Assembly (NCBI RefSeq): GCF_900129745.1
Contig: NZ_FQWS01000002.1
Coordinates: forward strand, 620,001 to 684,000
Source of the DNA: Winogradskyella jejuensis
GTDB lineage: Bacteria; Bacteroidota; Bacteroidia; Flavobacteriales; Flavobacteriaceae
Direction of reading: 5' to 3'
DNA: 64,000 nt
This document shows, piece by piece, positions 1 through 7,859 of the stretch. Below the pieces are notes generated by a model. It was not told where the DNA came from. It did not search any database and was given only the letters and a program-made list of their open reading frames with translations. Both the position numbers and the translations under genes were made by a program. The stretch's first letter is position 1. Every line of letters begins with the position of its first letter.

Positions 1-552
1 AAAACGCTCTTTGTTCCCTTTTCCAGTTACTTTTATAAATCCCTCTTGAAAAAATAAATCCGAAATTTTAAGATGAGTTAATTCGCTTACTCGAAGCCCA
101 CAGCTGTAAAGACTTTCTATAATGGCCTTGTTACGATGACCAAGATTAACACCTCTAAACTGATAATTAAGGTCTATAGCAGCTATAATTTGGTCTATAT
201 CTTCAATAGATAGTGTATCTGGGAGTTTTAGTCCTAAACGTGGTGATTCTATTTGGTCGACAGGATTGGTTTCTCTATAATTTTCAAAAACTAAGTAATC
301 AAAGAAGTTCCGAAGTCCAGATATTATACGCGCTTGGGTCCTTGCGCTCAAATCTTTAGATATAGTATATATAAATTGTTGAATAGTACCTTGACTAATA
401 TCTATTGGAGAAACTATATGATTGTAATTGTCATTTAAGTAAGATATGAGTCGTTTTATATCGTAGTTATAGTTGTTAATAGTATTGTCAGACAGCCCTC
501 TTTCTAATCTTAGAAAGTGTTCAAAATCAGTGATTAAAGAGCTCCATTTCAT
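1..552 (-). CDS. xerD: Tyrosine recombinase XerD, 5' part only
   Basis: Site-specific tyrosine recombinase that, with a partner, resolves chromosome dimers at dif. The gene runs off the left edge, so only about 184 N-terminal residues are visible, starting MKWSSLITDFEHFLRLERGL. The N-terminal SAM-like DNA-binding domain is complete (residues 1-90). The catalytic domain begins and carries the motif ESLYSCGLRVSEL, which holds the first catalytic Arg; the later HxxR and Tyr lie outside the window. XerC versus XerD cannot be fully separated from this part, but the N-terminus resembles XerD. In related genomes xerD often lies head to head with aroQ; here about 3 kb of other genes separate them. 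Confidence 0.88.
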   Translation of the reverse strand, partial: MKWSSLITDFEHFLRLERGLSDNTINNYNYDIKRLISYLNDNYNHIVSPIDISQGTIQQFIYTISKDLSARTQARIISGLRNFFDYLVFENYRETNPVDQIESPRLGLKLPDTLSIEDIDQIIAAIDLNYQFRGVNLGHRNKAIIESLYSCGLRVSELTHLKISDLFFQEGFIKVTGKGNKERF

Positions 553-768
553 CGTTTATCTGTATAAATATATCGGTAAAAGTAGGTAAATTGTTTAGTT
601 TAATTGGGATAATTTAAAACATTTGTTAATATCTAAAAAATTAAAGTATTGATTATCAGTATTTTAAGTTTGTTTGTTTATAAAAATGTTAATAAACCTA
701 AAAAAGTCATTAAGAATTAGAAAAAAAAGTGTTTAGTTTGCACTATCAATTTTAAAACTTTTAACATT

Positions 769-1290
769 ATGAAAAAATTATTATTTGCTGCTTTAGCAGT
801 ATTCGCGTTTAGTTTTTCTAACGCACAAGATGAAGGTGGTTCAGCTACATCACAAGGTACTTGGTTAATTGAAGCTAATACTGGTAACGCTATGGTTGGT
901 AGTACAGCCTTTACCTTTACTTCTCAAGATGGTGAATCAGTTTACAACTTAGGTTTAGATGGAGGTTATTTTATTTCTGATGATTTAGCTGTTAGAGTAG
1001 GTTTAGGATTTGGTGGAGATAGTGCTGCTGATACCAATATATTCTCTTACAGATTAGGTGCTAAGTATTATTTAGGAGGAGAATTCCCTATTGGAGTTGA
1101 TTTAACTGGTGCGTCAATTAAAGATGCTCAAGAAAATCCATTATGGTTAGGTTTACAGGGTGGTTATGCTTGGTTTATAACTGATCACATTGCTATTGAG
1201 CCAGGATTACGTTACAACTTATCTTTAAACGAAGATTTTACTGATGAAGGTGTATTCCAATTCAATATTGGTTTCACATTATTCTTATAA
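769..1290 (+). CDS. Outer-membrane beta-barrel protein
   Basis: A 173-residue secreted protein with a clear signal peptide (MKKLLFAALAVFAFSFSNAQ, cleavage near residue 20). The rest alternates polar and hydrophobic residues with many Gly and aromatic residues and ends in FNIGFTLFL, a typical last beta-strand ending in a hydrophobic residue. This fits a small OmpW/OmpX-like eight-stranded barrel in the outer membrane. Substrate or partner is unknown. It is a single gene closed by its own strong terminator. Fold assignment is inference from the strand pattern. Confidence 0.75.
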   Translation: MKKLLFAALAVFAFSFSNAQDEGGSATSQGTWLIEANTGNAMVGSTAFTFTSQDGESVYNLGLDGGYFISDDLAVRVGLGFGGDSAADTNIFSYRLGAKYYLGGEFPIGVDLTGASIKDAQENPLWLGLQGGYAWFITDHIAIEPGLRYNLSLNEDFTDEGVFQFNIGFTLFL

Positions 1291-1310
1291 GAAATTGTAA
1301 ATAAAAATAA

Positions 1311-1341
1311 AAAGCCGAAGCATTTGCTTCGGCTTTTTTTT
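1311..1341 (+). terminator. Rho-independent terminator of the barrel gene
   Basis: A 12-bp perfect stem (AAAGCCGAAGCA with its complement, loop TT) is followed by eight T. Its core CCGAAGCATTTGCTTCGG recurs in two more terminators within the next 2.2 kb. Confidence 0.9.
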
Positions 1342-1362
1342 ATGCTCATTTCTTAAAATCAT

Positions 1363-1376
1363 ATGATAATTATCAT
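1363..1376. promoter_or_regulatory. Perfect 14-bp palindrome, candidate operator
   Basis: ATGATAATTATCAT is a perfect palindrome ending two bases before the -33 element of the promoter at 1379-1407. Its half-site TGATAAT resembles half of a Fur-type box, but the two halves overlap rather than being spaced by one base. Regulator identity is a guess. Confidence 0.35.
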
Positions 1377-1378
1377 GT

Positions 1379-1407
1379 TTGCTTTATTAAGAAAATTATT
1401 ACATTTG
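1379..1407 (+). promoter_or_regulatory. Candidate flavobacterial promoter (TTG-N18-TACATTTG)
   Basis: TTG at 1379-1381 and TACATTTG at 1400-1407 are separated by 18 bases. This matches the Bacteroidota sigma-ABfr consensus TTG-N17-20-TAnnTTTG. The predicted start is near 1413, leaving a 5' UTR of about 30 bases before the barrel gene at 1443. Confidence 0.6.
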
Positions 1408-1442
1408 GCGATATTAATTAAATTTAAATCAAATCAATTTTT

Positions 1443-2042
1443 ATGAAAAATGTTTTTTTAGTCGGATTGTTATTATCTGTTTCACTCGTTATGGGTCAAT
1501 CTGACAAAGGTGATTTTACTTTAGCACCACAAGTAGGACTTAATCTCTCTAATTATTCAAGTTCCGAGAATCTTAGTAACAAAATTAGAGTAGCATTTAA
1601 TGCTGGTGTAATAGGCGAGTACTATTTTAGTAATAGATGGAGTTTACGCACGGGTTTGGTCTACGACTCAAAGGGAACAAGAATAGAAGAGGCTGGTGAA
1701 GAATTTATCGATAAATTAAATTATATATCTCTACCGTTACATGCCAACTGGCATTTCGGAAGCGGAAGAAATTGGTTTTTAAATTTTGGACCAACACTAA
1801 ACTTTTTGTCAAGTGCAAAGGCTGATATACCAGAAGGAGAAATAGATATTAAGGACACCACTAATTCTTTTGATATTGGTCTTGGTTTAGGTATTGGCTA
1901 TAAATTCAATTTAGATGAAAACACAGAGTTTTTCCTACAATATCAAGGTTATAATGGGTTTGTCAATGTTACGGACGATCTTCCTATTGATTTAAAAAAT
2001 GCTACATCAGCTTTTAATATTGGTGTAATATTTAAGTTGTAA
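1443..2042 (+). CDS. PorT-family outer-membrane beta-barrel protein
   Basis: A 199-residue protein with a signal peptide (MKNVFLVGLLLSVSLVMGQ, cleavage near residue 19). The body has repeated amphipathic strands such as LAPQVGLNLSNYSS and GVIGEYYFSNRWSLRTGLVY, and the C-terminal strand FNIGVIFKL. This is the pattern of PorT/opacity-type barrels (beta-barrel_2) common in Bacteroidota. It is monocistronic, with its own promoter and a bidirectional terminator. Function beyond outer-membrane location is unknown. Confidence 0.75.
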   Translation: MKNVFLVGLLLSVSLVMGQSDKGDFTLAPQVGLNLSNYSSSENLSNKIRVAFNAGVIGEYYFSNRWSLRTGLVYDSKGTRIEEAGEEFIDKLNYISLPLHANWHFGSGRNWFLNFGPTLNFLSSAKADIPEGEIDIKDTTNSFDIGLGLGIGYKFNLDENTEFFLQYQGYNGFVNVTDDLPIDLKNATSAFNIGVIFKL

Positions 2043-2058
2043 GACTTCTATAGAAATA

Positions 2059-2089
2059 AAAAAACCGAAGCATATGCTTCGGTTTTTTT
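2059..2089. terminator. Bidirectional terminator between convergent genes
   Basis: The perfect palindrome ACCGAAGCATATGCTTCGGT is flanked by runs of A and T, so it can end both the barrel gene on the plus strand and the TM2 gene on the minus strand. Confidence 0.88.
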
Positions 2090-2105
2090 ATAATATTTAG
2101 TATTG

Positions 2106-2450
2106 TTATAAACCAGGATAAGAGTCGGTCAATATTTGGACAATATCAATAATGTGTCCAACTAAGAAAAATCCTAATGTAATGATGTAAAGTACATTCC
2201 AATACCAAGGACTACCAATGTACCATCTGTGAGCAGCAAATCCACCTAAAACAAACCAGAGTGCCGCAGCAACCCATTTGTCTTTTCCAGCTCTAGCAGC
2301 TGGTACAGCTTTCATTACATCTTCTTCAGAAGTTTCGTTAATCACATTGTTTTCAGTAGCTACAGCAGCTCTTTTCACAGGAAATGAAGCATAAGCAGCA
2401 CTAAAGCTTAGCATAATAGCAAAAGCAGTAAGTAATAATTTAATTTTCAT
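2106..2450 (-). CDS. TM2 domain-containing membrane protein
   Basis: A 114-residue protein. A hydrophobic N-terminal stretch (residues 3-20) looks like a signal peptide, followed by a variable linker to about residue 54. Then comes a TM2 domain: two transmembrane helices (about 58-73 and 82-104) joined by the short turn HRWYIGSPWYWN. The motif GGFAAHRWYIG corresponds to the conserved G-x-H-R-F-Y-x-G of TM2 proteins. The cellular role of bacterial TM2 proteins is not known. Single gene, convergent with the preceding barrel gene. Confidence 0.75.
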   Translation of the reverse strand: MKIKLLLTAFAIMLSFSAAYASFPVKRAAVATENNVINETSEEDVMKAVPAARAGKDKWVAAALWFVLGGFAAHRWYIGSPWYWNVLYIITLGFFLVGHIIDIVQILTDSYPGL

Positions 2451-2580
2451 AAAAATTGGTTTAAGTTTGTCTAAAATTATGAAAAAATAGAAACTAACAA
2501 GAAATTTCTTTCATATTTATATTATTTATTTTCTGTTAGTAACTAATTACCTAATGTATATTTTACAACGATAACTTTTA

Positions 2581-3465
2581 ATGAAATATTTCAATTTTTT
2601 CTTAGTCTTATTTCTATTTTGTCATATTTCACAGGGACAAGAGAAAAATAGATTTGCGGGTTTTATAAAAATACAGGATACGCTTCTCATCAAATACAAA
2701 ATTGAGTTCCAAGAAAACGGGGGTTTAATTTCTGGATACAGTTTAACAGACCATGGTGGAGAACATGAAACAAAATCTAGAATAGAAGGAATCTACGATG
2801 AAGATACTAAGAAGATTTCTTTTAAAGAGGTAGGATTGATTTACACCAAATCACCAGTATCATTAGATGACTTTGATTTTTGTAATGTTGATTTTACTTC
2901 TAGTCGATTCAAACTTGGTTCAGATAAGATGTCTGGTGAATTTAAAGGAAGATTTAGTGATGGAACAAAATGTTTAGATGGTGAAATTGCTATGAGTTCT
3001 GTAGAGAAAATTCAGAAACGTGTTGCTAAGTTTACAAAAAAAGTTAAAAAGTCTAATCGAATAGCTGATAGTATTAAAAATAAAGTTCAGAATATTAAGA
3101 TTGTAGATACGCTAAACCTTAACGTTCTTAAAAAGAATGAAATTACTTCAATTCCTACGTCTTCAAAAACATTAAAACTATTCGTTTATGATGGAGGACA
3201 GATTGATGATGACCTTATTTCTATTTACCAGGATAACAAGCCTATTCTGACAAAATATAAAATTTCTGCATCAAAAAAAGTGCTCGAAATTCAGTTGAAC
3301 AATGATATAACACGTATTAAAATATTATCAGAATCTGTAGGCAGTATTGGTTCTAATACAGCAATAATAGAAGTGTTAGATAAAGGAAATACCATTAAGA
3401 CTATGACTAACTTACAAAAAGGGGAAACTACTGAAATTGACATATTAAAGAAGAAAACAAAATAG
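2581..3465 (+). CDS. Secreted protein of unknown function
   Basis: A 294-residue protein not recognised as any family. A signal peptide is visible (MKYFNFFLVLFLFCHISQGQ). Residues 22-140 form a beta-rich domain, residues 142-170 are Lys-rich and helical (KRVAKFTKKVKKSNRIADSI), and residues 195-290 form another beta-rich domain with an immunoglobulin-like or C2-like strand pattern. No catalytic motif is seen. It is probably periplasmic or on the surface and is followed by its own terminator. Confidence 0.65.
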   Translation: MKYFNFFLVLFLFCHISQGQEKNRFAGFIKIQDTLLIKYKIEFQENGGLISGYSLTDHGGEHETKSRIEGIYDEDTKKISFKEVGLIYTKSPVSLDDFDFCNVDFTSSRFKLGSDKMSGEFKGRFSDGTKCLDGEIAMSSVEKIQKRVAKFTKKVKKSNRIADSIKNKVQNIKIVDTLNLNVLKKNEITSIPTSSKTLKLFVYDGGQIDDDLISIYQDNKPILTKYKISASKKVLEIQLNNDITRIKILSESVGSIGSNTAIIEVLDKGNTIKTMTNLQKGETTEIDILKKKTK

Positions 3466-3480
3466 ACAAAGCATTTAGAG

Positions 3481-3511
3481 AAAAACCGAAGCATTTGCTT
3501 CGGTTTTTTTA
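3481..3511 (+). terminator. Rho-independent terminator
   Basis: Stem AAAACCGAAGCA with its complement, followed by seven T. Same core as the hairpins at 1311 and 2059. It separates the unknown secreted gene from aroQ. Confidence 0.88.
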
Positions 3512-3537
3512 TGCCCAAATTTTAATACCTTTACTTT

Positions 3538-3954
3538 ATGAAGAAACTCATAATTATAAATGGTCCTAACCTTAATCTTTTAGGTAAACGAGAACCCGAA
3601 ATTTATGGCAGCCAAACTTTTGAAGATTACATGGAAGATTTAAAACAAAAATTTCCAGATGTTCAGCTAGATTATTACCAAAGTAATGTAGAAGGAGAGC
3701 TTATTAATAAGCTTCATGATGTTGGTTTTTCTTACGATGGAATTATACTTAATGCAGGAGCTTATACACATACATCTGTTGGTATCGGTGACGCTGTAGC
3801 AGGAATTGAGACGCCCGTGATAGAGGTTCACATTTCAAATACCTATTCACGAGAAGAGTTTAGACATAAATCCTATTTAGCGCCAAATGCCAAAGGAATA
3901 ATAATTGGCTTTGGTATAAAGAGTTATGAGTTAGCTGTTAGAAGTCTCATTTAA
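3538..3954 (+). CDS. aroQ: Type II 3-dehydroquinate dehydratase
   Basis: Converts 3-dehydroquinate to 3-dehydroshikimate in the cytosolic shikimate pathway. The 138-residue length is normal for the dodecameric type II enzyme. Motifs are clear: INGPNLNLLGKREPEIYG at the N-terminus with the catalytic Tyr of the EIYG segment, YQSNVEGELI, ILNAGAYTHTS for substrate binding, and EVHISNTYSREEFRHKS with the catalytic His and the lid arginines. The start ATG directly precedes this conserved N-terminus. A barrel gene follows after 10 bases and may be cotranscribed. Confidence 0.95.
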   Translation: MKKLIIINGPNLNLLGKREPEIYGSQTFEDYMEDLKQKFPDVQLDYYQSNVEGELINKLHDVGFSYDGIILNAGAYTHTSVGIGDAVAGIETPVIEVHISNTYSREEFRHKSYLAPNAKGIIIGFGIKSYELAVRSLI

Positions 3955-3964
3955 ATTAAAAATC

Positions 3965-4441
3965 ATGAAGCACTATATTTTAGTATTTGTTTTATTAGTT
4001 AGTGTTTCACTTGAGATACATTCGCAAACCAATTTTGGTATCAAAGGCGGTATGAGTCTTACTTTCTTTAATGAAGATAATGGTGTTTTTGGTGAAAATC
4101 CTGAAACTGAAGTTGGTTACTTTGGCGGTGTATTTTTAGATATTATTATTGACAAAGGCTTTCACATTCAGCCAGAATTGTTATATAAAGGTATCGGTGA
4201 TTTTGAATTTATGAATTTGCCTATTTACTTAAAATATGATGTAGATAACAACTTTCATATACTTGCTGGACCGAGTTTGAATTATTTTTTCAATTTTTTC
4301 AATAATAAGTTTAGAGTAAGGGCAGATGTTAGTATAGCTTACGATATTACAGAGGACTTGGATATTAGTCTAAAATACACCATAGGTTTTGAAGAAATAT
4401 CACCAAATATCCTTTTTATTGGACTCGGTTATAGATTGTAA
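3965..4441 (+). CDS. Small outer-membrane beta-barrel protein
   Basis: A 158-residue protein with a signal peptide (MKHYILVFVLLVSVSLEIHS, cleavage near residue 21). FGIKGGMSLTFF then opens a barrel-like pattern of alternating strands, ending in LFIGLGYRL. It is similar in design to the barrels at 1443 and 53950 (PorT-like) but shorter. It starts 10 bases after aroQ, so an aroQ-barrel transcript is likely. No ligand can be inferred. Confidence 0.7.
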   Translation: MKHYILVFVLLVSVSLEIHSQTNFGIKGGMSLTFFNEDNGVFGENPETEVGYFGGVFLDIIIDKGFHIQPELLYKGIGDFEFMNLPIYLKYDVDNNFHILAGPSLNYFFNFFNNKFRVRADVSIAYDITEDLDISLKYTIGFEEISPNILFIGLGYRL

Positions 4442-4460
4442 ATACCTATAAATAAGAAAT

Positions 4461-4499
4461 AAAAAAATCCGATAGTAAATAATTGCTATCGGATTTTTA
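4461..4499. terminator. Bidirectional terminator between barrel gene and lpdA
   Basis: Arms ATCCGATAG and CTATCGGAT (4467-4475 and 4486-4494) enclose a 10-base loop. A run of A lies on the left and a run of T on the right, so it serves both converging genes. Confidence 0.85.
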
Positions 4500-4505
4500 A
4501 TTTTT

Positions 4506-4526
4506 CTAACGTCTAACGTCTAACGT
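4506..4526. repeat. Three tandem copies of CTAACGT
   Basis: The 7-mer CTAACGT is repeated three times exactly, with a partial fourth copy formed by the lpdA stop codon. The array fills the space between the lpdA stop and its terminator. Its role is unknown; slippage origin is possible. Confidence 0.8.
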
Positions 4527-5903
4527 CTATAAATGAATAACTTCATCATAAGCATCGGCAACCGCTTCCATAACCGCTTCACTCATCGTTGGGTGAGGAT
4601 GCACTGCTTTTAATACTTCGTGTCCTGTAGTTTCGAGTTTACGACCTAAAACAGCTTCAGCAATCATATCGGTTACACCAGCTCCAATCATGTGGCAGCC
4701 TAGCCATTCGCCATATTTAGCATCAAAAATTACTTTTACAAAACCGTCTTTATTACCGCCAGCACTTGCTTTACCAGAAGCAGAGAATGGAAATTTACCA
4801 ATCTTAACGTCTAAACCTTGTTCTTTTGCCTGAGCTTCAGTTAAACCTACACTAGCAATTTCTGGTGAACAATAGGTACAACCAGGAATATTTCCGTAGT
4901 CTAAAGCTTCAACATGATGTCCTGCAATTTTTTCAACACACAGAATACCTTCAGCAGATGCAACGTGAGCTAACGCTTGACCTGGTGTAACATCACCAAT
5001 AGCGTAATAACCTGGAATATTTGTTTGGTAATAATCGTTTACTAAGATTTTGTCTATATCTACGGCAATACCCACATCTTCTAAACCAATATTTTCGATG
5101 TTAGATTTAATACCAACCGCAGATAAAACGATATCGGCTTCAAGAACTTCTTCTCCTTTTTTTGTTTTTACTGTGGCTTTAACTCCTTCACCAGAAGTAT
5201 CTACAGAAGTGACTTCGGCAGAAGTCATAATCTTAATTCCAGATTTTTTAAAGCTACGCTCTAGTTGTTTTGATACTTCATCGTCCTCAACAGGAACAAT
5301 TTTAGGCATGTACTCAACGATTGTCACTTCTGTACCCATAGAGTTGTAGAAGTAAGCAAACTCTACACCAATAGCACCAGAACCAACAACAATCATCCTT
5401 TTAGGTTGCTTTTCTAAGGTCATTGCTTTTCTGTAGCCAATCACTTTTTCACCGTCTTGAGGTAAGCTGGGTAACTCTCTAGAACGCGCACCAGTTGCTA
5501 TAATAATATGGTCTGCTGAATATTCGGTTCCGTCGACATCTACTTTTTTACCTGGTTTTAGTTTACCAAATCCTTCAATAACATCGATTTTGTTTTTCTT
5601 CATCAAAAACTTAACGCCGTTACTCATACCTTCAGCAACACCACGGCTTCGTTTTACAACAGCATCAAAATCGTGTTCTGCATCTTTTACTTTAAGTCCG
5701 TAGTCTTCAGCATGCTTTAGATATTCAAAAACTTGAGCAGATTTTAGTAAAGCTTTTGTTGGGATACAGCCCCAATTAAGGCATACACCACCAAGACTTT
5801 CTTTCTCTATAACTGCTGTTTTAAAACCAAGTTGAGATGCTCTAATTGCTGTAACATAGCCACCTGGACCACTACCTAAAACTATAATATCGTATTTACT
5901 CAT
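4527..5903 (-). CDS. lpdA: Dihydrolipoyl dehydrogenase (E3)
   Basis: FAD-dependent enzyme that reoxidises dihydrolipoamide in the pyruvate and 2-oxoglutarate dehydrogenase complexes and the glycine cleavage system. The 458 residues hold the FAD dinucleotide fold (VLGSGPGGYVTAIRASQLG), the redox-active disulphide GGVCLNWGCIPTKALL, the NAD-binding motif VVGSGAIGVEFAYFYNSMG, the second FAD motif GYYAIGDVTPGQALAHVA, and the C-terminal catalytic HPHPTMSEAVMEA. It is a single gene with no E1 or E2 genes nearby, so it is probably the general E3. The terminator of msrB lies between it and the upstream gene. Confidence 0.96.
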   Translation of the reverse strand: MSKYDIIVLGSGPGGYVTAIRASQLGFKTAVIEKESLGGVCLNWGCIPTKALLKSAQVFEYLKHAEDYGLKVKDAEHDFDAVVKRSRGVAEGMSNGVKFLMKKNKIDVIEGFGKLKPGKKVDVDGTEYSADHIIIATGARSRELPSLPQDGEKVIGYRKAMTLEKQPKRMIVVGSGAIGVEFAYFYNSMGTEVTIVEYMPKIVPVEDDEVSKQLERSFKKSGIKIMTSAEVTSVDTSGEGVKATVKTKKGEEVLEADIVLSAVGIKSNIENIGLEDVGIAVDIDKILVNDYYQTNIPGYYAIGDVTPGQALAHVASAEGILCVEKIAGHHVEALDYGNIPGCTYCSPEIASVGLTEAQAKEQGLDVKIGKFPFSASGKASAGGNKDGFVKVIFDAKYGEWLGCHMIGAGVTDMIAEAVLGRKLETTGHEVLKAVHPHPTMSEAVMEAVADAYDEVIHL

Positions 5904-5956
5904 GAGTAAGTTATTTTATAAATTTTTGAAAGAACAAAAGTAATAAATTAAGCTAT

Positions 5957-5984
5957 AAAAAAAGCCTCTCATAGAGAAGCTTTT
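5957..5984 (-). terminator. Terminator of msrB
   Basis: Read on the minus strand, AAGCTTCTC-tat-GAGAGGCTT forms a stem with one mismatch, followed by seven T. It lies between msrB and lpdA. Confidence 0.75.
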
Positions 5985-6007
5985 CATTTTGGTTTTGATA
6001 AAGTACA

Positions 6008-6487
6008 TTATTTTTCTGCTGGTACAAATTTTAACGCTACCCCATTAATACAATGCCTTTTTCCTGTTGGTTTTGGGCCGTCATTAAAAACATGTCCTAA
6101 ATGACCGCCGCAAGTAGCACAATGTTCTTCGGTACGTGCATAACCTATTTTATAGTCCGTAGAAAATTCAACATTGCCTTCTATTTCTTTATAAAAACTT
6201 GGCCAACCTGTTCCGGAGTCAAATTTAGTTTCACTTTTAAACAAGGGTGTGTTGCAAGCAGCACAGTGATAAACACCTTTTTCGTATTTTTTGTTTAACG
6301 GACTTGTAAACGGACGTTCGGTACCAGCTTCTCGTAAAACATAATATTCCATATCCGACAATTCTGCTTTCCATTCGGCGTCGGTTTTAGAAACAGGAAA
6401 TTCTTTTTGATTAGTTTCTTTTTTCTGTGCGTTACCGTTACAATTAAATAATAGGGCAACTATAAAGATTAAGGCTATTTTTTTCAT
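6008..6487 (-). CDS. msrB: Peptide-methionine (R)-S-oxide reductase, lipoprotein form
   Basis: Reduces methionine-R-sulfoxide in oxidised proteins. The 159 residues start with a lipoprotein-like signal (MKKIALIFIVALLFNCNGN, Cys16), so the enzyme is probably anchored outside the cytoplasm. The MsrB domain (about 33-157) has two zinc-binding CxxC pairs, CAAC and CATC, the GWPSF motif, GHLGHVFNDGP, and the catalytic Cys in RHCINGVALKF, where many homologues have RYCINSASLKF. No MsrA domain is fused. The electron donor cannot be seen; a periplasmic thioredoxin-like protein would be needed. Confidence 0.92.
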   Translation of the reverse strand: MKKIALIFIVALLFNCNGNAQKKETNQKEFPVSKTDAEWKAELSDMEYYVLREAGTERPFTSPLNKKYEKGVYHCAACNTPLFKSETKFDSGTGWPSFYKEIEGNVEFSTDYKIGYARTEEHCATCGGHLGHVFNDGPKPTGKRHCINGVALKFVPAEK

Positions 6488-6651
6488 TCAATTTAAATTT
6501 TAGTAAAGATAATTAGTAAAATAGTATTGTAAAGGCACTTTAACCTAATCTTAATTCAATTCTTTAAATTTTAGATTATATTTAAGTTTTATTTACAATA
6601 TCTAAAACTTAACAGTTTGTCTCTGTAGAACACTAATACTTACACATTTTT

Positions 6652-7854
6652 ATGAAAGCCTTATTTCTAACTAGAGAATTTCCGCCGTATGTTTATGGAG
6701 GCGCTGGAGTTCATGTAGAATATTTAGCAAAAAATCTATCGAAATACATAGATGTAGAAGTTCGCGCTTTTGGAGACCAAAACACTACTGAACCTAACCT
6801 GCAAGTTCAGGGATTTCCGTTCGAGACATTAAGTTTTGAGGGTGCAGACGACAAACTGAAGCCTATTTTTAAAACGTTAAGTACCTGCATTGCCATGAAT
6901 GCAGAAGTAATAAATGCAGATGTTGTGCACTGCCATACGTGGTATTCGCATTTTGCAGGTATTATGGCCAAATTATGTTACGGTATTCCTTTGGTAATTA
7001 CTACACATTCCTTAGAACCATTACGCCCTTGGAAACGCGAACAATTAGGTAGAGGTTATGATACATCTTCTTGGATAGAAAAAACAGCCATAGAAATGGC
7101 AGATGCTATTATCGCTGTATCAGATGAAACTAAAGAAGATGTTCTAAAGCATTTTAATGTCAAAGAAGATAAGATAGAAGTTGTGTACAACGGCATAGAT
7201 TTAAAGGAGTATGTTGTGGTAAATGACACATCTACACTTCAAGAATATGGTATAAATCCTGATAAACCTTATGTGTTATTTGTAGGACGTATTACGCGCC
7301 AAAAAGGAATTATACATCTTGTTAACGCTATCAAATATATAGACACAGAAACCCAAATTGTATTGTGCGCAGGCGCTCCCGATACTGCAGAAATTGCCAA
7401 AGAAATGCAGGAAGCCGTTAAAAAAGCATCTGAGAGCAGAGGCAATATTATTTGGATAGATAAAATGCTAGAAAAGCAAGAGGTTATTCAATTATATTCT
7501 CATGCAGACGTGTTTTGCTGTCCTTCGATATACGAGCCTTTTGGAATTATTAATATAGAGGCAATGGCCTGTGAGACAGCAGTAGTGGCAAGTGCTGTTG
7601 GAGGTATTAAAGAGGTTGTTGTACATAACGAAACAGGACTTTTAATTCCTGTAGAGCAACAAAATAAAGCGCCTTTTGAGCCTGTTAATCCTGATAAATT
7701 TTCAAGAGATTTGGCAAACGGTATTAATACGTTGGTTAAGGATGAAAAACGTCGTGAGTCTATGGCTAAAAAAGGAAGACAACGCGTAGAAGATTATTTC
7801 GATTGGGAAGCCATAGCCAAACAAACACTAACTATTTATAAAGCTTTAATTTAA
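6652..7854 (+). CDS. glgM: GT4 glycosyltransferase, GlgM-like (maltose-1-phosphate-forming alpha-glucan synthase)
   Basis: A retaining GT4 transferase using ADP-glucose. The start MKALFLTREFPPYVYGGAGV and the 400-residue length match the actinobacterial GlgA/GlgM family rather than the classical GT5 glycogen synthase, which starts with a KxGGLGDV motif and is about 480 residues. Visible are the Rossmann domains, the nucleotide-sugar loop VLFVGRITRQKG, and the GT4 E-x7-E motif in EPFGIINIEAMACETAVVAS. Mycobacterial GlgM makes maltose-1-phosphate from ADP-glucose and glucose-1-phosphate, the substrate of GlgE. glgC follows after 5 bases and glgE is two genes on, which supports this role. It could instead elongate glycogen directly; the family is sure, the acceptor is inferred. 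Confidence 0.82.
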   Translation: MKALFLTREFPPYVYGGAGVHVEYLAKNLSKYIDVEVRAFGDQNTTEPNLQVQGFPFETLSFEGADDKLKPIFKTLSTCIAMNAEVINADVVHCHTWYSHFAGIMAKLCYGIPLVITTHSLEPLRPWKREQLGRGYDTSSWIEKTAIEMADAIIAVSDETKEDVLKHFNVKEDKIEVVYNGIDLKEYVVVNDTSTLQEYGINPDKPYVLFVGRITRQKGIIHLVNAIKYIDTETQIVLCAGAPDTAEIAKEMQEAVKKASESRGNIIWIDKMLEKQEVIQLYSHADVFCCPSIYEPFGIINIEAMACETAVVASAVGGIKEVVVHNETGLLIPVEQQNKAPFEPVNPDKFSRDLANGINTLVKDEKRRESMAKKGRQRVEDYFDWEAIAKQTLTIYKALI

Positions 7855-7859
7855 GAGTA

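Noticed and set aside
1..552. XerD-like gene as an integrase of a mobile element
   Set aside because: N-terminus and motif fit the housekeeping recombinase, and no att sites, cargo or phage genes follow.
3291..3518. Minus-strand ORF overlapping the unknown secreted gene and its terminator
   Set aside because: Runs through a strong terminator hairpin and antisense to a better ORF with a signal peptide.
5050..5349. Plus-strand ORF antisense to lpdA
   Set aside because: Shadow of a highly conserved gene; no start signals or family features.
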